NCBI RefSeq assembly: GCF_009668025.1
Contig: NZ_WJXZ01000004.1
Span: 1-64,000, forward strand
DNA length: 64,000 nucleotides
Source: Larkinella terrae
GTDB lineage: Bacteria; Bacteroidota; Bacteroidia; Cytophagales; Spirosomataceae
Direction of reading: 5' to 3'
Translations under genes and position numbers: made by a program
The notes under the pieces: generated by a model
Databases searched by the model: none
What the model was told of the DNA's origin: nothing
Seen by the model: the letters and a program-made list of their open reading frames with translations, nothing else
Shown: positions 35,131-44,200 of the stretch, piece after piece
Position numbering within the stretch: the first letter of the stretch is position 1
How the letters are laid out: every line of letters starts with the position of its first letter

Positions 35131-36357
35131 TCAGCCAATCGGGCGATTGGGGCGCATAGCCGACCGGTTTTTGTTTTCCAAAACCGCCAGTTGTTCGAGT
35201 GCGCGCCAGGTTTGGTATAATCCTTTGACTAAATGGTAACACCCCTTTTCGGGCGTCGCCTTGCTGCTCAAAACCGGTTGTCCCTTGCGATCGAGCACAC
35301 CAAACCACTCCTTGTTGATCTTGTCGGGAAAATGGTGCCAGGTGTATTCGTGTACTTTTCGAACCCACTTCAGGCAATCGTTCTGGCGGGTATGCATGTA
35401 GCCCCGCGAAAAAACCGCCAGGGCTTCGGAATGCACCCAACCCAGTTTCCGTTCCCATTCGCTGTAAATACTGGGCCGTTCCTTCAGATCCGCGTACTGA
35501 AAAAAACCGCCGGACGGTTCATCCCAACTGATGTCGGCCAGATGAAGCGCCATCTGGACCGCTTGCTGAGCCAGTCGGCGGTTGCCGGTTAGTTCGGCGG
35601 CATCAAGCAGGTAGTTGGCGGTTTCGAAGACGTAGCCGCCGTGCAGACGTCGCCCCGGTGCGCTGTCGCAAAACGAGCCGCCGGGCAAAACGTTTTCTCG
35701 CAAAACCGTAATGCGTTTGTCAAAAAACTCATTCTGAATTTCGCTCAGAACCGCTTCGTAAGCCTGTTTGTAAAATTCTGGTTCGAGCAACGGGCGGGTT
35801 TCCAGCAAGGCTTTCAGCAACAGCATGGGTTCGCTGAGGTGCTTCAACTGCCGGAATCCGCCCAGTTCGGTTTCCCACTGGTCGCGCTGCTGCTGGCGGT
35901 GAGTAAGGATGGCAAGGATGGTTTTTCGGGCAAGGTCCGCAAAGAGTGGATCGTGGGTTGCCTGGTATACTTGCGCAAGCGCCATCGCGGCTGTGCAATC
36001 CGGCACAATGGTTTTCGCCGGAGCCACGGGTCTCCCCCGCCGGTCGACAACGGCCAGCCAGCGGTTTTGGTGCTGGCCATATTTCAGCAGAAAATCCGCG
36101 CCGTGTCGGGCCAGTTCGAGCCACTGCGGAATGGCGTCAACCTGATTGTACAGAAACGAAAATGCCCAGACCTGCTGCGCCTGCAGATGAATGAATTTAT
36201 CGCTATCGAATACGTCGCCCTGATCCGTAAGCGCATTAAAATAGCCCCCACAAACCGTGTCGCGGCTGTGTTGGGTCCAGAAGGGAATGATTGTTCGGAA
36301 AAGACTTTCCTGATACTCGGCAGCCAGTTTACTAAAATCCATCAAAATTTTCTGCAT
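35131..36357 (-). CDS. AGE-family epimerase/isomerase (N-acylglucosamine 2-epimerase type)
   Basis: The protein has 408 residues and the (alpha/alpha)6-barrel signature of the AGE family: IIPFWTQHSRDTVCGGYFNALT near 19-40, KFIHLQAQQVWAFSFLYNQ near 55-73, EPMLLLKALLETRP in the middle and KLGWVHSEALAVF near 305. The conserved His/Glu/Arg residues of the barrel centre appear to be kept. Members interconvert sugars such as N-acylglucosamine/N-acylmannosamine, mannose/fructose or cellobiose/glucosyl-mannose; the substrate cannot be told here. An alternative start is MDFSKL, 15 bp inside. Confidence 0.85.
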   Translation of the reverse strand: MQKILMDFSKLAAEYQESLFRTIIPFWTQHSRDTVCGGYFNALTDQGDVFDSDKFIHLQAQQVWAFSFLYNQVDAIPQWLELARHGADFLLKYGQHQNRWLAVVDRRGRPVAPAKTIVPDCTAAMALAQVYQATHDPLFADLARKTILAILTHRQQQRDQWETELGGFRQLKHLSEPMLLLKALLETRPLLEPEFYKQAYEAVLSEIQNEFFDKRITVLRENVLPGGSFCDSAPGRRLHGGYVFETANYLLDAAELTGNRRLAQQAVQMALHLADISWDEPSGGFFQYADLKERPSIYSEWERKLGWVHSEALAVFSRGYMHTRQNDCLKWVRKVHEYTWHHFPDKINKEWFGVLDRKGQPVLSSKATPEKGCYHLVKGLYQTWRALEQLAVLENKNRSAMRPNRPIG

Positions 36358-36428
36358 TCATTGGCGTTCTCGAAACTATAAGAAAATTGGAGTAAACGGA
36401 AATAAAACCGACTGAACGCGTATTTTTG

Positions 36429-36501
36429 GGAACACGGATCAACCGGATTGAATGGATTCGTGCGGATTAAAATCTGTTTTGATCTACTCAATCCGTGTTC
36501 C
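36429..36501. repeat. Palindrome with GGAT words in a divergent gap
   Basis: Arms GGAACACGGAT (36429-36439) and ATCCGTGTTCC (36491-36501) pair exactly. Inside the left half CGGATC, CGGATT, TGGATT and CGGATT recur every 10 bases or so. It lies between the divergent epimerase and KdsC-like genes, so it cannot be a terminator of either. Confidence 0.75.
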
Positions 36502-36526
36502 TATCGTTCCATTAATCTGAAAGAAT

Positions 36527-37081
36527 ATGGCCGCTTTACAGGAGCGATTCAAAAAAATAACCACTTTTATTTTCGACGTCGACGGCGTCATGACGGATGG
36601 CAGCGTGAACGCGCTCGAGTCGGGCGAACAATTCCGGACGTTCAATGTGCGGGACGGATACGCCATCGAGCGGGCGGTTCATTCCGGTTACCGGGTAGCG
36701 GTTTTGTCGGCGGGGAATCAGTTGGGCGTTCGGAAGCGGCTGGAATTCCTGAAAATCAAAGATATTTTCATGGGCGGGCCAACGGATCAAAAGCTCTACG
36801 CCTATCTGGGCTACCTGAACCGCGACAAAATCAACGAATCAGAGGTGCTATACATGGGCGACGACATTCCGGACCTTCCCGTTCTTTCCCGCCCGAATCT
36901 GCTCAGCACCTGTCCGGCCGATGCCGCCAATGAAATACAGGCCGTCTGCGATTACATTTCGCCCGTTGCGGGCGGACGCGGAGCCGTTCGGGATGTTATT
37001 GAGCAGGTTATGAAAGCGCAGGGCAAATGGCTGTCGTGGCTACCCACCAGTGAGCCGTTCAAATTGGACAATGAACGATAG
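36527..37081 (+). CDS. KdsC-like HAD phosphatase (3-deoxy-manno-octulosonate-8-phosphate phosphatase family)
   Basis: The protein has 184 residues. The HAD motif I is FDVDGVMTDG with nucleophile Asp17 and acid/base Asp19. Motif II is in VAVLSAGN (Ser), motif III Lys is in TDQKLYAYL, and motif IV is YMGDDIPDLP. It has no cap domain, as in the C0 subclass tetramer KdsC. KdsC releases phosphate from KDO-8-P in lipopolysaccharide synthesis; related enzymes act on sialic-acid-like 9-phosphates, so specificity is likely but not certain. It ends 1 bp before the stop of the convergent aminotransferase gene. Confidence 0.88.
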   Translation: MAALQERFKKITTFIFDVDGVMTDGSVNALESGEQFRTFNVRDGYAIERAVHSGYRVAVLSAGNQLGVRKRLEFLKIKDIFMGGPTDQKLYAYLGYLNRDKINESEVLYMGDDIPDLPVLSRPNLLSTCPADAANEIQAVCDYISPVAGGRGAVRDVIEQVMKAQGKWLSWLPTSEPFKLDNER

Positions 37082-37082
37082 C

Positions 37083-37901
37083 TTACCAGTTGCCCACCAG
37101 TTCATTAAACTCTTCCAGCAAAAACAGCGTCCGTTTGCCCGGTTTTCCGTCGCCGATGGTGAGGTCGCCAATCTGAACAATGGGCAATACTTTTTTGGTC
37201 GAACTGGTCGTAAAAGCTTCGTCGGCGTCGTAGAGTTCCGAGAGCAAAACCGGGCGTTCTTCCACCTGAAAATCGTTCTGCGCCAAGTGCATCACCGTTC
37301 GGCGGGTAATGCCGTGCAGAATATTGCGGTTAGGGGTAATCAGCCGGTCGCCTTTGAAAAGGAAGAAATTACTGCGGCTCAGTTCGCTGATTTCGCCGTT
37401 TTTCTGGTAAAGAACATCCGAGGCCCGGGCCGACCGAATGGCCTGCGCCAGCAGAATAACCCGTTTGTAATCCGTGCTTTTCACCTCGGCCATCTCGCGA
37501 ACGTAGTCGTCGAGAATCACCTTGATGCCTTCCTCAAACTGGGTATGCGGCATGGGGTGAAGTTCCTCGGTAATCATGACCAGGTTCGGATGCACCACGC
37601 TGATGCTGTCGGGGCTGTAACCGCCCGTCATCACAAAGCGTATAGCAACGTCCGGCAGACTGCTTTTCCCGATCAGTTCGATCACGACGCCATAAGCTTC
37701 CTCTTTCTGGATCGGCAGCGGCAGGTGCATCTTGGCGGCCGAATTGGCAAACCGCTCCCAATACCAGTCCCACTGAAAGGGCCGACCGTTGTAGGTCCGG
37801 AAATAATCGAAAAGCCCGAAACCGCGCAGCAGCCCGAGGTCGGTAACGCCGAACGCAATCTGCTCGACGGGGAGAATAGATCCGTTGAAATAACCGTACA
37901 T
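37083..37901 (-). CDS. Class IV PLP aminotransferase (branched-chain / D-amino acid / ADC lyase type)
   Basis: The protein has 272 residues with fold-type IV features. The start MYGYFNGSILPVEQIAFGVTDLGLLRGFGLFDYFRTYNG is the family N-terminus. The PLP lysine is Lys146 in KSTDYKRVIL, GEISELSRSNFFLFKG supplies the conserved Glu, and TTSSTKKVLPIV the phosphate-binding region. Short members of this family are branched-chain aminotransferases, D-alanine aminotransferases or aminodeoxychorismate lyases, and sequence inspection does not decide. A palindromic repeat lies just upstream of its start and fills the gap to ettA. Confidence 0.85.
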   Translation of the reverse strand: MYGYFNGSILPVEQIAFGVTDLGLLRGFGLFDYFRTYNGRPFQWDWYWERFANSAAKMHLPLPIQKEEAYGVVIELIGKSSLPDVAIRFVMTGGYSPDSISVVHPNLVMITEELHPMPHTQFEEGIKVILDDYVREMAEVKSTDYKRVILLAQAIRSARASDVLYQKNGEISELSRSNFFLFKGDRLITPNRNILHGITRRTVMHLAQNDFQVEERPVLLSELYDADEAFTTSSTKKVLPIVQIGDLTIGDGKPGKRTLFLLEEFNELVGNW

Positions 37902-37917
37902 AAATATCCAATCTATC

Positions 37918-38060
37918 TGAACCAGGATTCCGCGGATGAAAGGATTAACAGGAAATAAAAAATAGATTATTGCAGCTAATCCTGGTTAATCCTTTCATCC
38001 GTTTAATCCCAGTTCAAGACAATCTTAGTTAATCCTTCGCGTAATCCCAGTTCAGGATTA
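37918..38060. repeat. Compound palindromic repeat with three related arms
   Basis: A left arm at 37918-37953 (CCAGGATT, CGGATGAAAGGATTAAC) pairs with a right arm at 37977-38020. A second copy of the right arm, sharing TTAATCC and GTAATCCCAGTTCA, follows at 38028-38056. The words GAACTGGGATTA and AAGGATTAA are shared with the palindrome at 25358-25459. The element fills the gap between the aminotransferase start and the ettA stop codon, which touches it. Confidence 0.8.
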
Positions 38061-39725
38061 TACCAGTTTCTTATACTTAATCCGCTTCGGTGTGGCATCG
38101 CTGCCGAGCCGTTTTTTGCGGTTTTCTTCGTATTCGGAGAAGTTGCCTTCAAACCAGTAGACCTGCGAATCACCTTCGAACGCCAGGATGTGTGTGGCCA
38201 CGCGGTCGAGAAACCAGCGGTCGTGGGAAATGACCACGGCGCAACCGGCGAAGTTTTCCAATCCCTCTTCCAGCGCCCGCAGCGTGTTAACATCCAGGTC
38301 GTTGGTCGGCTCATCGAGCAGCAGCAGATTGGCGCCTTCCTTCAGCATCATCGCCAGGTGAACGCGGTTGCGCTCTCCACCCGACAGGTTTCCGATCTTC
38401 TTTTCCTGATCGGAACCGGTAAAGTTGAACCGGCTGACGTAGGCGCGGGCGTTAACCTGCTTACCACCCAGAATCACCCAGTCATTGCCGCCAGTGATGG
38501 TTTGAAAAACCGTTTTGTCGGCGTCGAGTCCGTCGTGTTCCTGATCAACGTAAGCCCACTTCACGGTTTCGCCGACTTCAAACGTACCGTTTTGCGGTTT
38601 TTCCTTGCCCGTAATGAGTTTGAACAAAGTCGTTTTCCCGGCACCGTTCGGTCCGATAATACCGACGATTCCACCTTGTGGCAACTGAAAATCGAGGTGT
38701 TCGAACAATAGCCGGTCGCCGAAGGCCTTGGTAACGTCGTGAGCTTCAATGACTTTTGAGCCCAGCCGCGGCCCGGCCGGAATAAAGATTTCCAGCTTGT
38801 CTTCTTTCTGGCGATTGTCTTCGCTCAGCAGTTTTTCGTAGGCACCCAGCCGCGCTTTCGACTTGGCCTGACGGGCTTTGGGAGCCATCCGAACCCATTC
38901 GAGCTCGCGTTGCAGGGTTTTCTGGCGCTTGGATTCCTGTTTCTCTTCTTTGGCCAGGCGGTTTTGCTTCTGATCGAGCCACGATGAATAGTTGCCTTTC
39001 CAGGGAATGCCTTCGCCCCGATCCAGCTCCAGAATCCAGCCCGCGACGTTGTCCAGAAAATACCGGTCGTGAGTCACGGCGATAACCGTTCCGGCATATT
39101 GGCGTAAATGTTCTTCCAGCCACAACACCGACTCGGCATCCAAATGGTTGGTCGGTTCGTCGAGCAATAGCACGTCGGGTTGTTTCAGCAGCAGGCGGCA
39201 AAGTGCCACCCGGCGTTTTTCACCACCCGAAAGATTCGCGATTTTGGCGTCTGAAGGCGGGCAACGGAGCGCATCCATCGCCTTTTCAAGCCGGTTATCC
39301 AACTCCCAGGCATTCAGATGGTCGAGCTTTTCCTGAACCTCTCCCTGCCGGGCAATCAGTTTGTCAAAATCCGCATCGGGGTCGCCGAATGCTTCGTTAA
39401 TCTGATCAAATTCCTTCAGTAAATCAACCGTTTCCTGCACACCTTCTTCCACCACTTCTTTCACGGTTTTGGTGCCATCGAGCTGCGGTTCCTGTTCCAG
39501 CATACCGACGGAATAGCCCGGTGAGAAAACAACATCTCCCTGAAAATTCTTATCAATACCGGCAATGATGCGCAAAAGGGTCGATTTACCGGAACCGTTC
39601 AAGCCTAAAACGCCGATTTTTGCACCATAAAAAAAGGAAAGGTAGATATTCTTTAGGATTTGTCGGTTTGGCGGAATAATTTTACTGACACCCGCCATGG
39701 AAAATATAATCGTTTCCTGACTCAT
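38058..39725 (-). CDS. ettA: Energy-dependent translational throttle protein EttA (ABC-F)
   Basis: The 555-residue ABC-F protein has two nucleotide-binding domains and no membrane segment. The first carries GLNGSGKST and the signature [15 protein letters not shown] with Walker [12 protein letters not shown]. The second carries [24 protein letters not shown] and [11 protein letters not shown]. An arm insert and a linker of charged helices (about 240-300) separate them. EttA binds the ribosomal E site and holds back initiation when ADP is high. I start at [10 protein letters not shown] (39725); nine upstream codons are open but unlike the family. Confidence 0.95.
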   Translation of the reverse strand: MSQETIIFSMAGVSKIIPPNRQILKNIYLSFFYGAKIGVLGLNGSGKSTLLRIIAGIDKNFQGDVVFSPGYSVGMLEQEPQLDGTKTVKEVVEEGVQETVDLLKEFDQINEAFGDPDADFDKLIARQGEVQEKLDHLNAWELDNRLEKAMDALRCPPSDAKIANLSGGEKRRVALCRLLLKQPDVLLLDEPTNHLDAESVLWLEEHLRQYAGTVIAVTHDRYFLDNVAGWILELDRGEGIPWKGNYSSWLDQKQNRLAKEEKQESKRQKTLQRELEWVRMAPKARQAKSKARLGAYEKLLSEDNRQKEDKLEIFIPAGPRLGSKVIEAHDVTKAFGDRLLFEHLDFQLPQGGIVGIIGPNGAGKTTLFKLITGKEKPQNGTFEVGETVKWAYVDQEHDGLDADKTVFQTITGGNDWVILGGKQVNARAYVSRFNFTGSDQEKKIGNLSGGERNRVHLAMMLKEGANLLLLDEPTNDLDVNTLRALEEGLENFAGCAVVISHDRWFLDRVATHILAFEGDSQVYWFEGNFSEYEENRKKRLGSDATPKRIKYKKLV

Positions 39726-39796
39726 TGGTTTGATTACTTTTTTAGGTGGCAAATATCAACAATTAAACCCATAGCTCAGTCTTAAAGAGTAAAATA

Positions 39797-41167
39797 ATGG
39801 AACAAGCTCAATTGGTAGACGAATACGGTTACGTCAAAGACGGAAAGGTATTCTTATCGAGCTACCTCAGCTATCCGGACCGACAAATCGGTGAAGTGAA
39901 ACGCACAGAACAGGAAGCGCTCGATTATTTCAAAAATCGGTTTACCATTGCCGAAAACAAGGTAAATCAGTTAGAGCAGGAGGTCACGGATGCCCAGAAT
40001 AAGGGGTCGTACCTGACTAAACTCGTTCAACTGCGAAAAAAACTGCTCAGTTTCGACGCAATCGGCAATTTCATCCCCCTGCTAAACCGGCTCGACGAAC
40101 AGGAAGAAATTCTGGTTGAACTGATTCGGACCAACCAGCTTAAAAACCTCGAAATCAAGCACGCACTGCTGGCTGAAGCCGAAATGGTGGCCGACAGCAC
40201 CGAATGGCGGGAAACCGCTGAAAAGCTCCAGGAAATCAAGTTAAAATGGATCAAAACCGGTCCGGTAGATAAAGAACTGGACGAAACCATTGAGACTCGT
40301 TTCAGCGAAACCCTCGATAACTTTTTTCAGCGTCGGCGCGAATTCTTCAACGAGCAGAACAAGGTTATTCAGGAGCGCATGGACCGCTACGACAACCTGA
40401 TCTGGCAGGCCGAACGGGCGGTGCGGAGCATCTACGAAGCCGACCGCAGCCGGCCCTTCAAACGCGATAATCTGGAAGGTGAAGCCCTCGAACGGGCGAA
40501 TCTGGCCGAAGAGCGCTATATGAAAGCGCTGACGGAAGCCTATCACCTGATCCGGAATCTGAACAACGAATGGAAAGAAGTCGGTGAAGTGCCGATTAAG
40601 AAGTCCGGGAAAATTCTGAAGAAATACCGCCGGGCTACCAAAACCATTTTTGATCGCTACAACCTGGCGCGCGGTATTCAGCCGAAAGTTCGGATCGACC
40701 CACGCGTGGAGCAACAGATGAAAATGGCCGACGAAGCCGAAAAACTGGCCAAGCAGTCCAACATTCCGGCAGCTGCTGATCGGGCCAAAGAACTGCTCAA
40801 TCAGTGGAAGGAAATCAAGATTCCGTTCAAACTGGTGGACAAAGCGGTTTCGGAGCGGTTCCGGTCTTCGTGCGATAAAATCTTCGAATTGAATTACCTC
40901 GAACGCGTCATCAGCCGCAAATACCCGGCATTTGAACTCAAAAGCCGCTCCGAACAGTTGCGGACGAAAGTTCGGGAACTGGAGTATCTCGTTCGTCGCG
41001 AAAAAAGCGATCTCGCCATGTCGATGAGCAGCATGGACACGCTGGGCCGCCCTGGCAACGAAGATGCGGACAAGATGATGATGAGCAAGGTAAATACCCA
41101 AAAACGTAAAATTGCGATGAAAGAACAAATACTGACGGAATTCAACAAAGAGCTGAATCAGTATTGA
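39797..41167 (+). CDS. DUF349 domain protein
   Basis: This 456-residue protein is almost wholly alpha-helical with several DUF349 units: ADSTEWRETAEKLQEIKLKWIKTGPVDKELDETIETRFSETLDNFFQRR near 130-180, then LIRNLNNEWKEVGEVPIKKSGKILKKYRRATKTIF, and later AADRAKELLNQWKEIKIPFKLVDKAVSERFRSSCDKIF. The repeated W-K-x-G/x-P pattern is the family mark. It is cytosolic and probably RNA- or ribosome-associated by analogy with other coiled-coil DUF349 proteins, but no function is established. It is divergent from ettA with a 71-bp gap. Confidence 0.88.
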   Translation: MEQAQLVDEYGYVKDGKVFLSSYLSYPDRQIGEVKRTEQEALDYFKNRFTIAENKVNQLEQEVTDAQNKGSYLTKLVQLRKKLLSFDAIGNFIPLLNRLDEQEEILVELIRTNQLKNLEIKHALLAEAEMVADSTEWRETAEKLQEIKLKWIKTGPVDKELDETIETRFSETLDNFFQRRREFFNEQNKVIQERMDRYDNLIWQAERAVRSIYEADRSRPFKRDNLEGEALERANLAEERYMKALTEAYHLIRNLNNEWKEVGEVPIKKSGKILKKYRRATKTIFDRYNLARGIQPKVRIDPRVEQQMKMADEAEKLAKQSNIPAAADRAKELLNQWKEIKIPFKLVDKAVSERFRSSCDKIFELNYLERVISRKYPAFELKSRSEQLRTKVRELEYLVRREKSDLAMSMSSMDTLGRPGNEDADKMMMSKVNTQKRKIAMKEQILTEFNKELNQY

Positions 41168-41198
41168 AATAGAATAGAGAGGATAAAAAAAAGAGAAG

Positions 41199-41271
41199 AG
41201 ACGATTGACCATCGACAATTGACGATAGTTCTGCATCGGAGCTATCGTCAATGGTCGATGGTCAATCGTCT
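41199..41271. repeat. Palindrome built on TTGAC/ATCGAC words
   Basis: Arms 41199-41228 and 41242-41271 match at 29 of 30 positions with a 13-nt loop. The arm contains GATTGACC, ATCGAC, AATTGAC recurring every 8-9 bases. It separates the convergent DUF349 and glycogen synthase genes and may serve as a two-way terminator. Confidence 0.9.
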
Positions 41272-41273
41272 TT

Positions 41274-43094
41274 TCACGGTTTCCGGCGTTTCAGGGCCAG
41301 GTCGTGGGCGGTATCGTAGTAGGAACGGAGGTTGGTCCAGTCAAAGACTTCGGCGATATTTTCGACGCGGTTGCGCTGCGTAATCCGGTCGCGTTGCGAA
41401 AGCCGGACGAAACGAAACATGATATTGGCCAGTTGGTCAGCCGCTTCATTGAAGGATTGCGTTTTGCGATTGACGACGTAAATACCCCGATTTTCGTAAT
41501 CGCGCATGATCTGCATAATGAAATCGCCAAAACCGGACAGGTCGCTGGTGACGGTTGGAATCCCCCGCACCACACATTCCAGGGGCGTATACCCCCAGGG
41601 TTCGTAGTAACTTGGAAAAACCCCCAGGTGACAACCTCGTACAAACTGGCCGTAATCCAAGCCAAAAAGCGGATTGGTCGAGGAAATAAAGTCGGGGTGG
41701 TAAACGACTTTCACCCGGTCGTGGGCGTTGTTGACCAATTGAACCTGCCGAATAAACCGCACCATATCGTCTTCTTCGACCAGGTCGTGAGTCACGAACG
41801 GCGGTAACTGCTTGGTCTTGAAACTCTGAATGGTCCGCCGGAGCCGGAGCCGCCAGTATTCATCCACAAACTGATTCAAATCCGGCAGGTTGATGTCTTC
41901 ACCCGCTGCGGCATTCAGAAATAACTTATCACCCAACTGATTTTCAATGGCTTTGCAGGTTTCCTGAATCTCGTCGAGCAATGCGCGGCTGTGGAGTACG
42001 TCGGGGTTGATGGAGCGGAACGGTTGTTTGGTAATCATGAACATCACCACCGTCATATCCATGTTGGCTTCGCGCATTTTCCAGTTCAGCCGGGCGAGCG
42101 CTTCGAGCGTGATGTCGTAGCCTTTGTTGCTGAACTCAAACCGCCCTGACGTGAAAAAGTAGAGTGTTTTTTCCAGATCGAACGAATAACTCTGGAAAAA
42201 GTGACCCATCACAAACTCGTGAATCCGCTCCTTGAATTTGACGTGCAGGTTCTGAAATTCGTGCACCGCCGTAAACCGCACGATATTCAACCCGTTCGGT
42301 AGAATGAGATCGGGAACGCGGCCCAGAAAAACCTCGCATTCGCGGGCGGTAACGTCACTGACGGTCGTAAAGACGTGCGATTGCTGCGCCGACAGTCGTT
42401 CAATGGTTGCCTGAGCCTCAATGTTGTAGTGCTGGGCTTCGCGTTTCCAGTCGAAAAACGGCAGTTTTCCGTAAAAACCGGATTCATTCTGCGCCAGGTA
42501 GCGGCCCAGCATGGTCGCGTGGGTTGTAAAAACCGTAGCCACTTTGACGTTGTCCCGGCGCAGGTCCGGCAAACCGCTGCTGGCCATCCACTCGTGAAAA
42601 TGAACGGCAATATCGACGTGACGCGCGCTTTCGGCGGCCAGTTCCGTCAGGAAAATTCGCACCAGTTCGCCAAAACCGACCACCTGATTAACGAGGTCTT
42701 CGACGCCCAGCGTTGAAATCTGGTAGCGTTCCCAAAGCTGGTATTTAACCTGCTCGATGGCGGGGCCGAGGCTTTGAATACCAAACAAAACCACCCGGGG
42801 TTTGCCGGTGATGAGCCAGTGACCGTATTGCACTTCCAACCCTCTGGAACGCATGCTTTGCACCACGCGGCCGATTTCGGTGCCGTCGTCGTGCGTAATC
42901 GGTTCAAATTCAACAGCTGCCCGTTGGGGAAAATAAGGTCCGAGCAGAATATAATCCGTGTCCCATTTTTCAACCATCGACGGGACCTTCGACCGGATAA
43001 CGGTGTAAATACCGCCTACCTGGTTACAAACTTCCCAGGCAACTTCAATGAGCAATTTTCGCTTAGATGGAGAGAGCAATGATTCCAATGCCAT
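41274..43094 (-). CDS. Glycogen synthase, GT3 (eukaryote-like) type
   Basis: The protein has 606 residues. It begins KRKLLIEVAWEVCNQVGGIYTVIRSK, the opening of GT3 (animal/fungal type) glycogen synthases rather than of bacterial GlgA (GT5). Further marks are HFHEWMASSGLP, FTTHATMLGRYLA and the C-terminal donor-site segment PSYYEPWGYTPLECVVRGIPTVTSDLSGFGDF with the catalytic Glu pair. GT3 enzymes use UDP-glucose to extend alpha-1,4-glucan. Such genes are known in some Bacteroidota. It stands alone, with no branching enzyme or phosphorylase adjacent. Confidence 0.9.
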   Translation of the reverse strand: MALESLLSPSKRKLLIEVAWEVCNQVGGIYTVIRSKVPSMVEKWDTDYILLGPYFPQRAAVEFEPITHDDGTEIGRVVQSMRSRGLEVQYGHWLITGKPRVVLFGIQSLGPAIEQVKYQLWERYQISTLGVEDLVNQVVGFGELVRIFLTELAAESARHVDIAVHFHEWMASSGLPDLRRDNVKVATVFTTHATMLGRYLAQNESGFYGKLPFFDWKREAQHYNIEAQATIERLSAQQSHVFTTVSDVTARECEVFLGRVPDLILPNGLNIVRFTAVHEFQNLHVKFKERIHEFVMGHFFQSYSFDLEKTLYFFTSGRFEFSNKGYDITLEALARLNWKMREANMDMTVVMFMITKQPFRSINPDVLHSRALLDEIQETCKAIENQLGDKLFLNAAAGEDINLPDLNQFVDEYWRLRLRRTIQSFKTKQLPPFVTHDLVEEDDMVRFIRQVQLVNNAHDRVKVVYHPDFISSTNPLFGLDYGQFVRGCHLGVFPSYYEPWGYTPLECVVRGIPTVTSDLSGFGDFIMQIMRDYENRGIYVVNRKTQSFNEAADQLANIMFRFVRLSQRDRITQRNRVENIAEVFDWTNLRSYYDTAHDLALKRRKP

Positions 43095-43279
43095 ACAATT
43101 TGTTAGGGGTGGCTAGCCTACCTGTTTCCACGTGTCTGATCAACGGGTAGTTGTACCCGTCGAATGGTTTATATATCGTACCCCAAATAGAATACTTAAT
43201 GGCCTATTCAGTCGTGGAAAGGCGATTCGCGAGGTGATTTTACTACTTTTACACTAACTTTCAAATTATCAATTCGTTC

Positions 43280-44119
43280 ATGCCTACCGAAACACGTCAC
43301 ATTCTGTTAATGGACGGCCCCGACAGTACGGGACTCATTCACCGCGTCACCGGCGTACTGGCGCACTACAATCTGAATATCATTCGTAACGCCGAATACG
43401 TGAGCCCCGACCGGCAGTTTTTCATGCGCACCGAATTCGAAGGTAGTTACGATTCCGCCGTTTTGTCTGACAACCTGAAACAGACTTTACCGCCGGGCAT
43501 CAATCTCCGTATTAATCCTAAAAAAAAGAAAAATATTATTGTTTTTGTTACCAAAGAGCACCATTGCCTGGCAGAGCTTTTGATTCGCTACGCCTTCAAT
43601 GAGCTCGATGCGGACATTTTAGCCGTGGTCAGCAACTACAATACGCTGCAACCGCTGGTGAGCAAGTTCGGTATTCCGTTTCATTATGTTACGCACGAAC
43701 ACAAAACCCGCGAAGAACACGAGGAAGCCATTACCCGGACATTATCTATTTATGAACCGGAATACATCGTGCTGGCCAAGTACATGCGGGTGTTGACGCC
43801 CTCGTTCGTGAAACAATTCCCGAATCGGATTGTCAATATTCACCATTCGTTTTTACCCGCGTTCATGGGCGCAAGTCCCTACCGGCAGGCGTATGACCGG
43901 GGTGTTAAAATCATCGGTGCAACCGCCCATTTTGTGAACAACGATCTGGACGAAGGCCCGATTATTGCCCAGAATATCAAGGAGGTAGATCACCGGCACA
44001 CGGCGGCCGATATGGCAACGGAAGGCAAGGACGTGGAGAAAATCGTGCTGTCGCAGGCGCTCAAACTGGTCTTCAACGACCGCGTTTTTATCCACCAGAA
44101 CCGGACCATCATTTTGTGA
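43280..44119 (+). CDS. purU: Formyltetrahydrofolate deformylase
   Basis: The protein has 279 residues. An N-terminal ACT domain (HILLMDGPDSTGLIHRVTGVLAHYNLNI) is followed by a formyltransferase-like hydrolase domain with the catalytic triad region IVNIHHSFLPAF (Asn, His) and NDLDEGPII (Asp). It hydrolyses 10-formyl-THF to THF and formate, balancing one-carbon pools and feeding PurT-type purine synthesis. The ACT domain suggests control by glycine and methionine, as in E. coli. The 185-bp upstream gap contains a small perfect hairpin (ACGGGTA/TACCCGT, 43143-43160) of unknown use. Confidence 0.95.
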   Translation: MPTETRHILLMDGPDSTGLIHRVTGVLAHYNLNIIRNAEYVSPDRQFFMRTEFEGSYDSAVLSDNLKQTLPPGINLRINPKKKKNIIVFVTKEHHCLAELLIRYAFNELDADILAVVSNYNTLQPLVSKFGIPFHYVTHEHKTREEHEEAITRTLSIYEPEYIVLAKYMRVLTPSFVKQFPNRIVNIHHSFLPAFMGASPYRQAYDRGVKIIGATAHFVNNDLDEGPIIAQNIKEVDHRHTAADMATEGKDVEKIVLSQALKLVFNDRVFIHQNRTIIL

Positions 44120-44200
44120 GTCGAACAGAGTGACCCCGACCGGTGTTTAGTAAGAACCGGCTATTTTGTCGGCCAACGAGTCTCAACGGTTTGTAAACGC

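Noticed and set aside
43123-43134. TGTTTCCACGTG resembling a parS half-site before glycogen synthase
   Set aside because: Only the left half fits; the right flank TCTGA does not match parS. The mnmG site is much better.
43143-43160. Perfect hairpin ACGGGTA/TACCCGT before purU
   Set aside because: No T tract on either strand and no link to a known riboswitch or terminator; reported only in the purU entry.
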